Shown in pieces: positions 44,459-56,700 of a stretch of 64,000 nt of DNA; position 1 is the stretch's first letter, and every line of letters begins with the position of its first letter. Below the pieces are notes generated by a model. The model was not told the DNA's origin and did not search any database. It saw only the letters and a list, made by a program, of their open reading frames with translations. This DNA comes from Plecoglossus altivelis (taxonomy: Eukaryota > Chordata > Actinopteri > Osmeriformes > Plecoglossidae), in NCBI GenBank assembly GCA_036571765.1, contig BROE01000010.1, positions 13,221,057-13,285,056 on the forward strand. Reading direction: 5' to 3'. The position numbers and the translations under genes were made by a program.

Positions 44459-46682
44459 GTTAACTACCATCAATGAATGGTTGTGTATTCTTTAACACCA
44501 GGGTAAATAGCCCCTATAGGAGCACTGCCTTTGTGTGTGTGTGTGTGAATGTAAGGGTTTGTGTGTACTGACAGGGCTGTTGGTGCCCAGCTCCACAATG
44601 TAGTTGCGGGGGTTGCTGTTGGCAACAGCCAGCTCTAAGGTCTCATCTGTGGGGTTGACAAGAGAAATCCACTCTCTGGTCCATCTGCACACACACAGTC
44701 ATTGTATGGATGTTGTTATTACTGAAAGGCATTAGTGTATGCCCATATTCCTCAAATATGTGTGTGAGTATGCTTACTTTCCCAGCTCACAACTACTCTG
44801 GGGTAACGTGGTTGGGACAGGTGGTTCAGCCAGCAGGTTCAACTGGTACCAGAACTCTCCAAGCAGGTCAGACTGGAAGATCACGCTAATACACACAAAC
44901 ACCAACACATACACACAACCCCATCACACATCCACATTATTTAAGTAAAACCAACCAACAATATCATCATGCCCAACTTATAAAGCTTGTGTGTGTGCTC
45001 GTGTGTGTGTGTACCTGCCAGTCCTGTGTCCTACCCTGACAGGGCTGTAAGTAGCTTTGTAGGTGAGGCTTCCTGCTGCTGGCAAACACACCTGGCTGTC
45101 CCCACTCAGGTCCTCTCCCTCCAGACACACCTCCAGCAGCAAAGACTCTGCCAGTGGGCTGCTAACTGAGATCTCCACAGTAACACAGCTCTGAACAACA
45201 CACTGCACGATGACGACCTTTGTGGGTGGGGCCGGACTGCATGAAATGTCTAGAGAAAACCGAACCTCGTACTGTCTAGAGGAGCCCACTACACACACAC
45301 ACATGCACACGCACACCCCACGTTAGTGCTGTCCTACAGTCCAAATCCCTCCACAGGCAGTCGTGATGCTGTGTACCTGCATTTGGTCCATCAATTTCCT
45401 GACCATCCTCTGTGTCCATGGCAACAAAAGACACTGACCCTGAAAGGCAATAAGAAAGTAAATGTGGTCAACTTTTCCCGGAACACACACATATTCCGAC
45501 ACATTCACACACCCAAACATCCAAACACACACTTTTGAAGTTGGGCTCACCAGTGTGCTTCCCCCGTTTCCATGGGTACACAGTGAGTGTGTAGGGATGG
45601 GTGCAACCTGGTTCGATCTGCAGGGTCTCTGCACCACTGACAAAGGACAGGTCTGACTCCACCTACACACACACACACATACTCACGCATATGTGCCTTG
45701 CAAGTGTCAGAGTGTGTGTGAACCTTCCAGGTAAGAAAGAATGTGTGTGTGTGCCTTGCAGATGAGAGACTGTGTTTATATAATATACAGGTAAGAATGT
45801 ATGTGTGTACCTTGCAGGTGAGAGTGTCTTGGCTGTAGTCGGGGACATGCAGGGTGCAGGATGAGGTCTGTCTGACAGGACAGTGCAATAGCAGCTTCTC
45901 CACAGGCAGGGGGCACTCTCCTTGCCCTTGCAGGGTAAAGATGTGCTCTGTACCATTGCTGTCATTCAGCAGAGAGAGCTTGCCCTAACATAAACATATA
46001 CAAAAATGAAGTGACAGTCTTACCTAAAACAAAACCAGAAACAAGGGTTTTTTCACCAGGTTAAGAAGTAGAAAAATGAAGCCCATTTCAACAACCCTAA
46101 CCTAGAGAGGAAGAGGAGGATGGGAGGCAGTTACCGTGATGACACCCTGTGCAAAGGGTTGGAAAGTGAGCGGGTAGGTAGCCTGCTCCCCCGCCCTCAG
46201 GTAAAGCACAGGGGGGCCAGAGAAGCCCCATGAGAGGGGGGGCCACAGTCCAGAGTCTTGGCTGGCTTGGTAAAGGTGATGGAACAGGCAGCTCACACAC
46301 CCCCTTCACCAGGTACACCAGCTCCCTGGTCTACAAATACACACACCAACGTTCTTAAACACACACAATCGGAACATGACCAGGTTGACTACATGTGGCA
46401 GCCTGTATCACATCACAAGATTGACACATTTCTCTCTCTTGCATACAACGCACAGACTCTCTCACACACAGACATAATGAGGGCCCTATTTACACAATTT
46501 GAAATGCAAATGTAAAGTGCGAAACGCAAGTAACTTTGTGGGAGGGACTCAGGTGCTGTTGCTACTATACGAGTGGGATAATTACTCTTCCGCCCAGCGC
46601 AAAGCTAAAATGGGTTGGTCTGAAGTAGTTACATTAGTCATAGGTGTGATTTTTTCATCTCTCTATTGCATACAAACAACCA

Positions 46683-46715
<33 letters not shown>

Positions 46716-46716
46716 C

Positions 46717-46747
<31 letters not shown>

Positions 46748-47520
46748 CTCTCTCTCACACGCACACACACACACACACACACAAAAACAGACTCTCTCAC
46801 ATTCATAACCACACAGTCTCTCTCACCTGCCTGCACACACACCCTTCTGCACGGGGTGTGGAACTCACACAAACCACTGCTCTCTCCTGGAGGACAGGTA
46901 CAACATGCAGTCATACATGCACATGCCTGTGTGTCTGAGAGAGGCTTTGCGTCACTGAGTGTGTGTGTGTGTAAAATTTATATTTGTGTGTTACTGACCT
47001 TGATCATTTTCATTCCCTGTGGCATATTCTGTATCAATCATTTCTGTTTGACTGAAACACAACAACCCTGTCTGGGTTAGGGTTGGTTCTAACCTGGTTC
47101 TACTGTCTGGGTTAGGGTTGGTTCAACCTGGTTGTACTGTGTGGATTAGAATTGGTTCTAACCTGGTTGTACTGTCTGGGTTAAGATTGTGGTTGGCTTT
47201 GGAGGTGACCTGCTGGATAAGGTTCTCCTTCATGCTCTGGCTGTCATCCAACTGGAGGGGGTTCTCTCTGGACTCCAACAGAACCACACTGACACACACA
47301 CAAACACACAAACGTACAGAGTCAAATATCTCAACCAGCCAGCATAGCCACCTTAACAGTCTGACTCAACAGATACACACACAAACACCCACACATACCT
47401 GAAGGAGGCATCCTGGCTGAAGGGATTGGTCACCCTTATCTGCAACTTCTTCAGCTGGTAACATGAAGACCGACACTTCACAACACCCTGGAGAAGAAAC
47501 AAGCCAGGGGTCACCACACC

Positions 47521-47592
<72 letters not shown>

Positions 47593-49012
47593 ACGACTCA
47601 CGCTCGGGGTGACGTGCGTGACCCGTGTCTCCAGGGAAAAGACCAGCGGTGCCCCACGCGTGCTGACGGCAGAGCCGGATGACAGCAGCAGCGTTGCCTT
47701 CCGGGGCCGCAGGAAGGAGCTCAAATACCGCAGCATCAACTCGGCCACGCTCTGACCCCTGGGGGGCGGAAGGACGCACTGCAGCCTCAGCAGAGCCCAG
47801 GGGAGGAATTGAGGTGCAGGAGTAGGGGAGCGCGAGAGGATGGGAGGGGATACTGACTTGGGGGGGATAGTGATAGAGGGTCCATGTGGGAGGGAGAACA
47901 GGTGGGCGTCCCTCCCAAAGAGTGAGGCCTGGTACAGCAGGGGACTGGAGGATGGGCTCCTGAGATGCACCTGACATACACAGACGCACACACAGTTCTG
48001 GCAGTAAAGTTCAGTGTATGATACAGCTTTGTGTCTGTGTGTGGCTCAAGGTTGATGAAAATGACCCCCCCGCAATATTAACAAAGTAAGCGTGTGTGTG
48101 TCTACTTGGTGAAGATTGTGTGCGTGAGCGAGTGTGTGTGTGTGTGGTACCTTTTTATTGAAGCAGGAGTGAAGGCCACCTGACAAGGTGATGGTCCGGC
48201 GGGGGAGGTACTGGGGCAGGTGTTCATACAGGTGAACACACAGCATGAGCATCAGAACTGGGTTAGGGTCCGACAACTCTGTAGGCTACAAACAAAGAAG
48301 ACTAGACTGAACTTTTCCTTATTCTAAAAACGAAACTTAAGGTTAAGGTTAAACTTAGGGTTAAGTTTGGTTGTGCGTCAGGTGTTGATATTACGTGTAT
48401 GGTCTCCCTGTATCTCTAGTCCAGTCAAGTACTTGCATGTCTAATACCTGTATGTCTAGTCCAGTCTAGTACCTGAATGTCTAGTCCCTGTATAACTAGT
48501 CAAGTCTAGTATGTGTATATCTAGTTCCTGTATGTCTAGTCCAAGAACGAGCGTCTGCAGGACCTGGCAGAGGTCATCTGAACATGGCTGTTCAGACATC
48601 CTCTGAAAATGGCTGCCGATCTGACCAGAAAAAGCATAGGCAGCACTCCCATCACGACAGGAAGTACAAGCACAATCATCAGTGGACCACAAATCTAGAA
48701 TGTCTCTGACTTGTCCTTATAGTCGACCATCCTTGTCACAGAAGGATGTGTTGACAGTGGCAACAGGAAGGACAGAGGTGAGAGAGGGAGGAAACACTGA
48801 CCAGGAAGGGGCAGTAAGCAGCCACAGTGGCGGCGAGCACCAGCCCGTCAGCAAGGTCCAGATCAAAGTTCACCACCCAGCGCGCCGATGGAACACCACC
48901 TTAACACACTCACATAGTCTGGGTAATGTGCTGACATACATACATCCACTGTTGGGGTGATGTACTAAAACATAAACAGATGCTATCCGGTTTATGTGTG
49001 GATATACAGACG

Positions 49013-49060
<48 letters not shown>

Positions 49061-52000
49061 GATGGTGAGCTGTGAGGGTCGTACCCTTGCAGGAGTCCGA
49101 GGCCCAAATGGAAGTCCTGGTGTTGTGGTAGTGCAGGTTGAGCCAGGACAGCAGCCGGCGCTCCCAGGGAGAGTACACATTACTGGCCAAAGGGAAGGGA
49201 TTGATCCTGGGCACAGCTCTCTGCTGCACTCCCTCAGGGTCCTGGGGGCCCAGGCAAACCTCCCTCACACGCCTCAGAACTAGAACCTGGCAATAAATAG
49301 TTGAATGCATTTCAAGTGAGAATGTTCCATGAAAGTGTGGCAAACCTCTGATGTGTATGGGACAATAAAACATACGAAATAAAAGTGTGTGTGTAACCTT
49401 GTAGGTCTGCAGCAGGACGTCCGTCCAGGCTCGTGTGCTGAGAGGTTCGTAGTCACAGCTGCAGTAGTCTATGGTCTGCTGCTCTGTCAGGGCCTGGGGA
49501 AAGAGAGTGGGGGTACAATACAAACTGTGAATCAAGTTGACTTAAAAAAAGGATAAAGTCCATCCATCCATTAACTTCCGCTTATCCGGGGCCGGGTCGC
49601 GGGGGCAGCAGTCTGAGCAGGGAGGCCCAGACTTCCTTTTCCACGCACACCACCTCCCGGTAGGACATGCCCAGAACACCTCCCGAGGGAGGCGTCCAGG
49701 AGAAATCCGAAACAGATGCCCGAGCCACCTCAGCTGGCTCCTCTCGACGTGGAGGAGCAGCGGCTCTACTCCGAGCTCCTCCCGTGTGACCGAGCTCCTC
49801 ACCTTATCTCTAAGGGAGCGCCCAGCCACCCTGCGGAGAAAACTCATTTCGACCGCTTGTATCCGCAATCTCGTCCTTTCGGTCATTACCCAAAGTTCGT
49901 GACCATAGGTGAGAGTAGGAACGTAGATAGACCGGTAAATTGAGAGCTTTGCCTTCCTGCTCAGCTCCTTCTTCACCACGACGGACCGATCCGCCTGTCA
50001 ATCTCACGTTCCGTCCTTCCCTCACTCGTGAACAAGACCCCGAGATACTTGAACTCCTCCACTTGAAGCAAGGGCTCCCCACCCACCCGGAGGGAGCAAG
50101 CCACCTTCTTCCGGTCGAGAACCATGGCCTCAGATTTCGAGGTGCTGATTCCCATCCCGGCAGCTTCACACTCGGCTGCAAACCGCTCTAGTGCATGCTG
50201 TAGGTCCCGGTCCGATGGAGCCATCAGGACAACATCATCTGCGAATAGCAGAGATGAAATCCTGTGCCCCCCGAACCAGACACCCTCCGGCCCCTGGCTG
50301 TGCCTAGAAATTCTGTCCATGAAGACAATGAACAGAACCGGTGACNNNNNNNNNNCGCCGCATCGACAATGGAGGCCGAGAACATAGTCCACTCAGACTC
50401 AATGTCCCCAGTCCCCCCCGGAATCTGTGAGAAACTCTCCCGGAGGTGCGAGTTGAAGACCTCACTGACAGAAGGCTCCGCCAGACGTTCCCAACAGACC
50501 CTCACGATACGCTTGGGCCTGCCAGGTCTGTCCGACTTCCTCCTCCACCAGCGGATCCAGCTCACGACCAGGTGGTGATCGGTTGACAGCTCCGCCCCTC
50601 TCTTTACCCGAGTGTCCGAGATACGTGGCCGGAGGTCAGAGGACACGACAACAAAGTCGATCATCGACCTTCGGCCTAGGGTGCCCTGGTGCCACGTGCA
50701 CTAATGGACGTCCTTGTGCTCGAACATGGTGTTCGTTATGGACAAACTGTAACTAGCACAGAAGTCCAACAGCAAAACACCGCTCAGGTTCAGATCGGGG
50801 GGGCCGTTCTTCCCAATGACCTGTGGGTGGGGGGCCTGCAGGAAGGTGATCCCACGTCGCCTTTTCGGGCTATACCCGGCCGGGTCCCATGGGCAAAGAC
50901 CCGGCCACCAGGCGCTCGCCTGCGAGCACCCACCCCAGGCCTGGCTCCAGGGTGGGGCCCCGGTAACGCCACTCCGGGCGACGTAGCGATTCTCTTTAGT
51001 TTGGTCATCATAGGGGTTTTTGGTGAACCGCACTTAGTCTGGCTAGTCACCTAGGACCAGTTTGCCATGGGAGACCCTACGAGGGGCTTATTGCCCCCGA
51101 CAACATAGCTCCTGGGATCATTCAAGCACTCAAACCCCTCCACCACGTTAAGGTGGCGGTTCAAGGAGGGGTAAATAAAAAAATTAAAAAATTCAAATAC
51201 AAATTCAAATAAAGTCAAATAATCTAAGCTTAAGTTTTAAGTACACTTAAGAGCTTGTAAGTACTCTTAAAAGCTTGAACGAAAAGCAGCTGGCTCTAAA
51301 AACCTGTACGAAAAACCTATCCTGCAGTTAAAACCTGTGCTAAAAAATAGTTCGCTTTTTTTTACAACAAATGCAGAACACACACACATTTTTCTGACCA
51401 GAAAGGGAGTGGCTACAGGAGAGGCTCTGGACAGCAAAGGTGGTGGAGGTGGAGCCAGTGCAGTGGGAGGTGGAGCTAGGAGAGTAACAGGGCTGAAGTA
51501 CTGCCTCCTCTGTCAGCTGGGAACCCCCTGAATCATTGCTCACATGGCCTATGCACACACATACACACACACACACACACATACACATACACACACACAC
51601 TGGTTAACTACCATCAATGAACAGTTTTGTGTTCTTTAACACCAGGGTTAAGAACCCCTATAGGATCCATTTAAGGTTAGGGTTATGAACAAGGGTTCAA
51701 GTTAGGTACTGGGTTATGGTGAATGGGGCTAAATGGTAAGAAATAGCAGAAAATACAAACTTGAGGGAGCGTGTATCGTGTGGGTATGAGTTACCACTCT
51801 TGAGGACGATGCGTTGCTGGGAGCGGTGCAAGGCCAGAAAGGACCATACAGACAGCAAACAGTTATCCGCCGTAGCACACTCCTCTACTTGAAACCTGGC
51901 AGGGACAACGACAGCAGGTCCATGTTCAAGATGGAGGGGTGTGGGTGGGGGGCAGCAGAGAGACATAGGCATAGAGGCTAACCTGTTGTTGAGGTGGTCT

Positions 52001-53737
52001 ATAAAGGTGATGTGTGAGCAGAGAGACAGGGGCTGGGGGCAGCAGAAGGTGACCGTGTACACCGCGGAGGACCAGTTGGCCTGAGTGTGGCCCTGTGCAT
52101 GGTGCTGGGGCTGTGCTGGCAGGGTGCCACCCTGAGGCTGAGTGACGGAGAGAGGCTTAAGCCTGGTTCCATCACTCAGCTCCACTTCCTCCACCTCCAC
52201 ACAGAAACTGGTGCCCCTGAACACAAACACACACACTGGATGTTCAAACTTGTATAGCCTGCATACAGTGTTTCTCAATAGTACTGTATCATACAGTAAT
52301 GTGTTGGAGTGTGTGCGAGTGTGCGTATGGACCTGGGGTATCCGGAGGTGCGCAGGGTGAGGGTGGCAGTGGTGGGGGTATCCAGTGGGGCAGGGGCGAG
52401 GAGGACTCGAGGGGGGAGGAAGGTTATGGTGGGGGAGCGGAGGGTGAGGAAGACTGTGAGCTCTCTGTAGGCATGGGAGCCTTCCTCCACCTCCGTCCTC
52501 TCCTCGCCCCCCACATAGAGCGGGAGGGACAGCCTGACATACCCCGCTGGAACTACAACACAAGACACAAACCCCCAGACAACAGCATAATCCTGACCCA
52601 ACTCTCAGGCTCTGGTCGGTCACATCAACAGGGATATCGCTAACGAACACGCACCTGGGGCCAGGCTGTGTGTTTCCATGGTGACAACAATGGTCAGGGT
52701 GTTGCCGGGTAACAAGGATCCCCCTGCGGGAGAGAGGAACAACCTGGCATCCCCTAAGAGAGCTGATGCAGCACTGCGATCAATCCTCCAGAACACACAC
52801 TCCTGGGACACACTCCTCAGCTCCACGGTCTGGACACACACATACTTGTCAAATGAGAAAATCAAGAAATAAAACCCTGTATAACACAAATACACATTAT
52901 GGAAAATATTCTGATATTGTTAATTACCTGAGTTAGCAAGGTGGAACCCAGTTCTGGAAATTCCACATCAAACTGCAGTGTGGAGGGGAACATTTCCAGA
53001 GGTCCTCGTATGGCTAGGGGACGACAACACAGAACCAGTTAGCCAATCGGGAAGACAATTGTGCATTTAATCAGCTAGTCAATGAATGACGATGCCAATT
53101 GACACGTCCTTTTCTCACCCGTGGCCTGCACGCGACGTAACACGGTCTCCAGCATGACCGTCTGTGGGGGTGGGGCGACAATGTGCTCGTTGCTAGCCGT
53201 GATTGAAGGGGCGGAGCCGGAGCTCATAGGGGGAGGGTCCACGCCGTTGATGGCGACAGGCAGGATAAAGTCATGCGATCCGACCTGTGGTATGAGCACA
53301 GTTCTACACCCAGCCCACACCTGGTGGCCATACTGAGGGTAGGAAGAGGGTGGGGAGGGGGGGCGCTCACCTGTTTTGGAGAGAAGACCAGAGAGCAGTC
53401 CACGGTCTGGAGAGCCTGCAGGTCACACACTTGCTCATTTGGACGAACCTCTAGACCTAAAACACACAGACACTCACGCAGTACTTAGCAGAGTGCTCAG
53501 TAGAGTGCTAATCAGAGGCTACAGAAGAGAACTTAAGGGGAGGTTTTGTGTTCTGGTTCTAAACACACACCTGTGATGCTGCTAGGCAGAAGGATGTTGA
53601 AGTCTGGGTGTTGGTCCACAAGGAAGTGGACCCGGACCAGGGCAGGGGAGCGGTTCTGCAGCCTGAATGGAACCCTGTGACTAGACCCAGCATAAACTCC
53701 CTGGAACAGGAACGAGCTCTGGAGAGACAGAGATGCA

Positions 53738-53795
<58 letters not shown>

Positions 53796-56700
53796 CACAG
53801 AGTGAGAGAAAGAGAGATAGAAAGAGACACAATAAAGAGAACAAGACTATCTGTATTAATGACTTTTGGCAACACACTCTTCCTCACAGAAACACGCACA
53901 CCCACTCTCACTCACCACATCAATATATACCAGAGGAGGTTCGACTGCCCCCCCAACCCTCAGCTCCAGGGCTTTCATGTTCCTCAGTGCTATCTGACCC
54001 ACAAACAAACAAGGCTACTTTAAGCATCTGGTTAACTGAGGCTTTAGTATGACACACATACACACTCTGTACCTTCACTCGGGTGTGAAACTTGATGATG
54101 GCCGCAGGCATGAACAGCACAGTAATGTCAACCTGCCCTCCCACTGGCACCACGCCCTCCGAGGGGCTCACGGTCATGCCCGGCAGGGGACACACATCCA
54201 GCACCTGCACACATACCAACACACACACTACACATACAGCATCTAGACACACACACGCTAATTCAAACAGTATATATCCTCACCAATCCAAACACACTCA
54301 TATTACAACCTTCACGTTCTTGATCTGTATTGAATGTCACATCACACACACACTGACACACACATTGACCTGGTAATGTACGTGGTTGTGTCCAGTGTTG
54401 ACGAGCCTGGTGGTTCTGCTGGAGGGCAAGTTAAGAGGGACTGATCCAAACACCAGCAGCTTCTCGGACAGATGCACACTGGACCTTCCGAGCTGTGGGA
54501 CGAGCAGCAGTATGAGAGCAGAGTAGCAGGGGGCTTACTGTGTCTGACACGCACGCATGCACACAGACCTTTGCAACACAGCGCAGGTGTGTGTTGTTAC
54601 CCTGGTGAACACACAGCTGGAAGCTTCCCTCTAGCGGGGAGCAGAAGGATGGGTGCCACACCACCTCACAGTCCAGCTCACTGTACGCCTCCACACACCC
54701 TGCCAACAACACCACACAAACGCCGTCAAGCCCTGTGGGCATGTACGTACCGTGAGTGTGTGTGTGTGTTACCTGTGGCAGGCCGTATAGAGAAGGCCAT
54801 GCCTTCCTCTGTGACAATGGGTTTCCAGTTAAAGTTGGCCACCTGGTTACCGCGGTTCCGCAGCGTGACAGAGCTCCTGTACCCTGATTGGGCCAGTAGG
54901 CTATGGGTGGGGCTGAGCAGCACCTCAGCGGGGAAGAGTTCCAGCGCCAGGGGAACCACCTGGGCCTTGACCAGAACCTGACCAGGGTGACAGCTGTTCA
55001 CTGTGTAGGACACAGACCTAGGAGCATTGACACAGATTAACAGGTACTCAGTCAAACAGAAACACACTACTACAGACAGTCAGGATAAGCAGACAGTCAT
55101 CAACACTAACATATAGACAGCAAGTAATAGTCCTACACAGACAAATAGATTGTCATATACGCAGGCAGAATGACTGACTTGTAGAAGGGTCCCATCTTGG
55201 AGCTCTGGAAGGTGAGAGGGAGGGTGGCCCTGGAGGCGGGGAGTAGGATGTAAGAGAGGGGGGAGGAGCGCTGCAGTTCAGGGCAGCCCAGCTCCAGCTG
55301 CACCCACACACACACACCTAAACCGTTCACAAGCTCCAGGGGACGCATGCACACTGAGTTGACACACACCTCGCCAAAGTCCACTGAGCTGGGGCCTAAA
55401 TGAGAGGGGGAAGGGGAAGAGAGAGAGATATCATTGGGTGAGGATTTTAATGTTTGGCAAAGGAGATAAAGTGAATGTTGCAGGAATGCAGTTCCCACCT
55501 ACGACCACCTGGAGAAGATGCTGAGCCGACAGCTTGCTGTTGCACTCTGACACTTCCTGTCTGGCGGAGGGAACCGCATTTATCCCCCCCGTCTCCGCCT
55601 GGGAAGGGGAGGGAGGGGGAGAATAAGTGTTGAGACAAGGAGAGGGGGATGGGAGAGAGAGGGGGATGGATGTTGAGAGGGGACATCATTGAGAGAGGAT
55701 GGAAGAAGAGAGACATGGGGGAGGGAGACGGAAGGATGGAGAGAAATAGCACTATTTTTTTCCCCTCTGGCCAAATTTATTCAGATCAAAATACAAACTC
55801 AGCATTCCCAGAAGTCGACAGACAGAAAGGATTGCTTCCACACCTGTCTAGGTGTGTGGTTGATCGTTATGGCTGCCAAGACACAAGTAGTCAGTGATTG
55901 GCTCTGCCGGGTGCAGCCCTCTGCAGGGATCTGATTGGTCTCCAGGTCTTGCAGGGAGAGACTGGGCGGGAAGAGCCCTTCAGCCGGGTGAATCCCAATG
56001 TCCACCTCATCCTCCACCTCTCTGTGGGACCTGAGACAATGTCACATAATCATAGGGTCGTATGATCACTGCATGCACACCATGCAGGCAACCTGACTCA
56101 CCGTGATCCCAGGTAGCCCCACACCTCACACTGTTTCTGTTCCACTAGCTGCGGTCCCCCCTCTGCCCCAGATGGGCCTCCCCCCTCTCTTTCTCAGTTC
56201 AAGTAGGCCTCCCCCATGTCTACCTGGTCCAGTGCGCCTTTCTCCCAGGTCCCAACCCCCCCCTCCCCTCCCCCCCGCACCTCAGAGAGCTACGGTGCAG
56301 GCGCGTCTCTCTCAGGGTCCTGATGAAGGTCAGGTAGATTCTGTCTCTGCTGTTGCTCCTCCTCACTGTAGCTGTAGTCTGGGTCTGTGTAGCGATAGCG
56401 CTCCACCCCTGTGAAGATGGTTCTGGAGGGGAAAACACGAACACACACACAGGCACACACACTCAGATTCAGAGGCAAGCACACAGCGGGCCCATTGAGG
56501 ATTCATATCCATATGGTGTGTGTTGATGATTGTGGAAAAGTTACCTGTGTTGTGTGTCTGAGAAGACAGATCTAAGGTGGGCCATGTGCTTGTCTGGGAG
56601 GGCTAGTAGCCCTGCCCCCTTCTCGCTCTGTTGGTGCCTGTGGAGGCATGTCTTAGCTGAGCACAGAATGTCAGAAGGAAGCAATCCTTGAGGGCTGGGT

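Noticed and set aside
47779..47853. Continuous reading frame between the cfap47 exons at 47854-47970 and 47602-47778
   Set aside because: The family has no residues here; donor gtatcc after PPKS and acceptor ctgcag before CVLPPPRG give a clean phase-0 mini-intron.
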